Shown piece after piece: positions 62,062 through 64,000 of a stretch of 64,000 nt of DNA. The position numbers and the translations under genes are program-made. The notes below the pieces were generated by a model, which was given only the letters and a program-made list of their open reading frames with translations, did no database searches and was not told the origin of the DNA. Position 1 is the first letter of the stretch. Each line of letters starts with the position of its first letter. The DNA is from Faecalicatena contorta (GTDB taxonomy: Bacteria > Bacillota > Clostridia > Lachnospirales > Lachnospiraceae), in NCBI RefSeq assembly GCF_021531895.1, contig NZ_JAFBIX010000001.1, forward strand, positions 62,001-126,000, given 5' to 3'.

Positions 62062-62904
62062 CTATATTTTCCCTTCTTTAAATACCATCATCATCTCATT
62101 CGTCAGGCTTAAGTCTTCTGCTTTCACCGGGATATCCTCCCGTTCAAACCATTCTGCAAGAGCAAGCTCTTCCTTATCCAATGTAATCTCTGCTTCTCCA
62201 TCCAGCTCGCAAAAAAATCCCATTAATAATGTATCGGTAAACGACCACGGCTGGCTTTTATAATAAGTAATATTTTTGACCTTTAATCCGACCTCTTCCA
62301 TGACTTCCCGGCGGACCGTCTCTTCAATCGTCTCCCCGATTTCCGCAAATCCTGCCAGCAGTGCATATTTCTTATATGCCCTGCCTGCATATTTTGACAT
62401 CAATATCTTATTTCCATGCGTAACAGCAATGATGACAGCCGGACAGATCTTTGGAAATTCCATAAGGCCACACTCTGGGCAGCGCATCATCCGTTCTTTT
62501 TCATCATGTACCATAGGTTTCCCACATCGTCCACAAAAACGATGTGACTGATACCAGCGGTATAACTGCCATCCCGTCACACCCGCGAACTGCAGATGTT
62601 TTGGTCTTGCTGTACGAAGTATCTGTGTATCTTCCATTTCGAATTCTGGAATCTTATCATAAGAAATATGACTGCCCAGATAAAATCTCACATCAGCAAT
62701 GGAAAATAAATATATGTACTCTTGATAGAGTTTTGTAACATCAACATAAGCCTCTGCTTCTTCAAAAGTAAGAAAAGAAATCTCTCCTTCTTTTTGTTTC
62801 ACCAATATATTTCGCCCTTCATAGCACAATAAGATGCTATGTTTTTCCGGCGGCATTGGCCGATATTCGTTTCGATATTGATATGGAGCAATTTCTTGTA
62901 TCAT
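62062..62904 (-). CDS. nudC: NADH pyrophosphatase NudC
   Basis: NudC hydrolyses NAD(H) and removes NAD caps from RNA. The 280-residue protein has an N-terminal domain, a zinc ribbon CGRCG...CPECG (about residues 124-146), the Nudix box GFAEIGETIEETVRREVMEEVGL (beginning near 180, in parts) and SQPWSFTDTLLMGF near 215, a variant of the NudC SQPWPFP array. AAAGGAG precedes the ATG. It lies 12 nt after the topoisomerase gene. Confidence 0.92.
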   Translation of the reverse strand: MIQEIAPYQYRNEYRPMPPEKHSILLCYEGRNILVKQKEGEISFLTFEEAEAYVDVTKLYQEYIYLFSIADVRFYLGSHISYDKIPEFEMEDTQILRTARPKHLQFAGVTGWQLYRWYQSHRFCGRCGKPMVHDEKERMMRCPECGLMEFPKICPAVIIAVTHGNKILMSKYAGRAYKKYALLAGFAEIGETIEETVRREVMEEVGLKVKNITYYKSQPWSFTDTLLMGFFCELDGEAEITLDKEELALAEWFEREDIPVKAEDLSLTNEMMMVFKEGKI

Positions 62905-62916
62905 ATTTTTTCTCCT

Positions 62917-64000
62917 TTATCCTCGATTCTTTGTTCCAGTCCCATCTCGTTTTGCAAGCTTTAGACGATTCAAGGTCACTTCACGATCCTTATATGGGAT
63001 TTTTGTCTCTACCCCATCTTCAAATAAATATACCCTCTCCAGTTCATCCTTCTTTTGCAGTTTAATTCCACGGACTCCGATTGCACCTTTCTTCTTTTCA
63101 GAGACTTCTTCGGCTAAAAAGCGCAGGAAATATCCCTCTTTTGTCTGCAGTACAATATTTTGATTTTCATTGATCACCTGAACACTCATAACTTCATCAT
63201 CCGCCTGAAGTTTCGTCGCTGCAATCGTTCTTTTCGCTACCTGAAATTCAGTTCCTTCCACCTTCTTAATCATGCCCTGCTTTGTAGCAAATAACAGCTT
63301 CGCATAACGCATCTGCTCTGCATCACAGATATATACGATTTCTTCCTGTGTACTGTCGTAATTGCTCACATTATCCACCGGCGATCCTTTATCGCGGAAC
63401 TTTCCATATGGTAAATCCAATACTTTAATCTGATGCATTTTTCCGGTATTCGTAAATAGACAGATTCTTCCGGTATTCATACAGGAAATCACATATTTAT
63501 TTTCCGTATCTGCCGCCTCTTTATTTCTTCCATAAGCATTGGTATCAATCGTCTTTGCATAACCAAAACGATCCATCAGGAAGACAACCTCTTGCTCTTC
63601 GATCTTATTCTCCTCATAAACCGCCTCTTCTGCATTCTCGATCTGCGTCCGGCGCTTTCTGGAAAATTCTGCTTTCAATTGTTCTAAATCTGCGATAATG
63701 ACCTCTGCCATTGAATCATAATTATTTAGAATATCTTCATACCTAGCAATTTTTTTCAGAGTCTCATCATGTTCCTTCATCAGAGCTTCTATTTCCAGCC
63801 CAATCAATTTGTACAGGCGCATTTCAAGAATTGCTGTAGCCTGTCGTTCTGTAAACCGAAGCATAGCTGCCATTTTTTTAGAAATACTGGATTTGAACTT
63901 AATATTATCCGTAATACCGCTGGTCAGACATGCTTTTGCATCTTTGACCGACTGGCTGCCGCGAAGAATCTCAATGATCAGATCAATAACATCACATGCT
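62917..64000 (-). CDS. type IIA topoisomerase subunit A (GyrA/ParC family), C-terminal part
   Basis: The 5' end lies beyond base 64000; the frame is open throughout (it begins VIDLIIEILRGSQSVKDA at the edge), so the gene is truncated by the window. The 361 visible residues include the coiled-coil region with RFTERQATAILEMRLYKLIGLE (in parts), then the beta-pinwheel C-terminal domain with repeats such as IVLQTKEGYFLRFLAEEV and KKGAIGVRGIKLQ. There is no canonical GyrA box (QRRGGKG), which favours topoisomerase IV-like (ParC) over gyrase. It shares an operon with nudC. Confidence 0.85.
   Translation of the reverse strand, partial: ACDVIDLIIEILRGSQSVKDAKACLTSGITDNIKFKSSISKKMAAMLRFTERQATAILEMRLYKLIGLEIEALMKEHDETLKKIARYEDILNNYDSMAEVIIADLEQLKAEFSRKRRTQIENAEEAVYEENKIEEQEVVFLMDRFGYAKTIDTNAYGRNKEAADTENKYVISCMNTGRICLFTNTGKMHQIKVLDLPYGKFRDKGSPVDNVSNYDSTQEEIVYICDAEQMRYAKLLFATKQGMIKKVEGTEFQVAKRTIAATKLQADDEVMSVQVINENQNIVLQTKEGYFLRFLAEEVSEKKKGAIGVRGIKLQKKDELERVYLFEDGVETKIPYKDREVTLNRLKLAKRDGTGTKNRG

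Noticed and set aside
1-64000. CRISPR arrays, tRNA or rRNA genes, complete insertion sequences, prophage
   Set aside because: No regularly spaced repeats, cloverleaf genes, rRNA stretches, transposase or phage genes were seen on either strand.

Overview
The window is AT-rich, gene-dense chromosome from an anaerobic, endospore-forming Firmicute. Lachnospiraceae (Clostridium cluster XIVa, Dorea/Blautia/Mediterraneibacter-like) is the best guess. The reasons are a complete spoIIIAA-AH operon with spo0A, spoIVB and ylbJ, a monomeric group-B-like [FeFe] hydrogenase, a methionine synthase split from its reactivation domain, an ArgR/RecN/Dxs/XseAB/NusB/Asp23 superoperon, and strong AGGAGG ribosome binding sites with frequent GTG and TTG starts. 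Almost every gene lies on the minus strand; only ylbJ and maf are on plus. I see no rRNA, tRNA, CRISPR array, prophage or complete insertion sequence, and no gene-free stretch longer than 300 bp.

Layout in transcription order (minus strand, high to low coordinates). 64000-62062: the end of a GyrA/ParC-type topoisomerase subunit, then nudC. 62053-51980: the translation superoperon rimP-nusA-ylxR-ylxQ-infB-rbfA-nrnA-truB-ribF, ending in a Na/Pi cotransporter; a consensus promoter and an attenuator-like hairpin precede rimP. 51971-46106: rpsO and pnp, which are neighbours in most Firmicutes, are separated by two regulatory genes. One is a LytTR response regulator without a kinase. The other is a 698-residue protein in which an ECF-type sigma factor runs directly into one transmembrane helix and a roughly 500-residue outside domain. 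46094-41136: the spoIIIA operon, with a sigma-E-like promoter and a terminator. 41061-39380: prfC. 39324-30394: asp23-nusB-xseA-xseB-ispA-dxs-tlyA-nadK-argR-recN. 30356-28384: spoIVB and spo0A. 28314-22727: glgA, the MetH reactivation domain, metH and asnA. 22689-17723: hydrogenase, alaS and rpsU, each with a near-consensus promoter.

17798-9063: argD (promoter plus an early terminator hairpin in its leader), maf (plus strand, sharing a bidirectional terminator with argD), a prdX/pentapeptide/ABC-class-ATPase cluster, rsmD-coaD-coiled-coil protein, ylbJ (plus strand) and an M23 peptidase. 9045-1: a run of RNA-modification and housekeeping genes (rsmF-like, rsuA-like, HAD phosphatase, ygiQ, SDR, membrane protein, rluD-like, recU), then the his operon (hisZ, hisG), whose consensus promoter begins inside recU.

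Most of the content is core genome. The parts most worth a second look are the membrane-tethered sigma factor and its LytTR neighbour inserted at the rpsO-pnp junction, a dispersed family of GGGGAC palindromes (REP-like) in intergenic regions, and several leader hairpins (pnp, rimP, argD, rpsO, alaS) that suggest RNA-level control.
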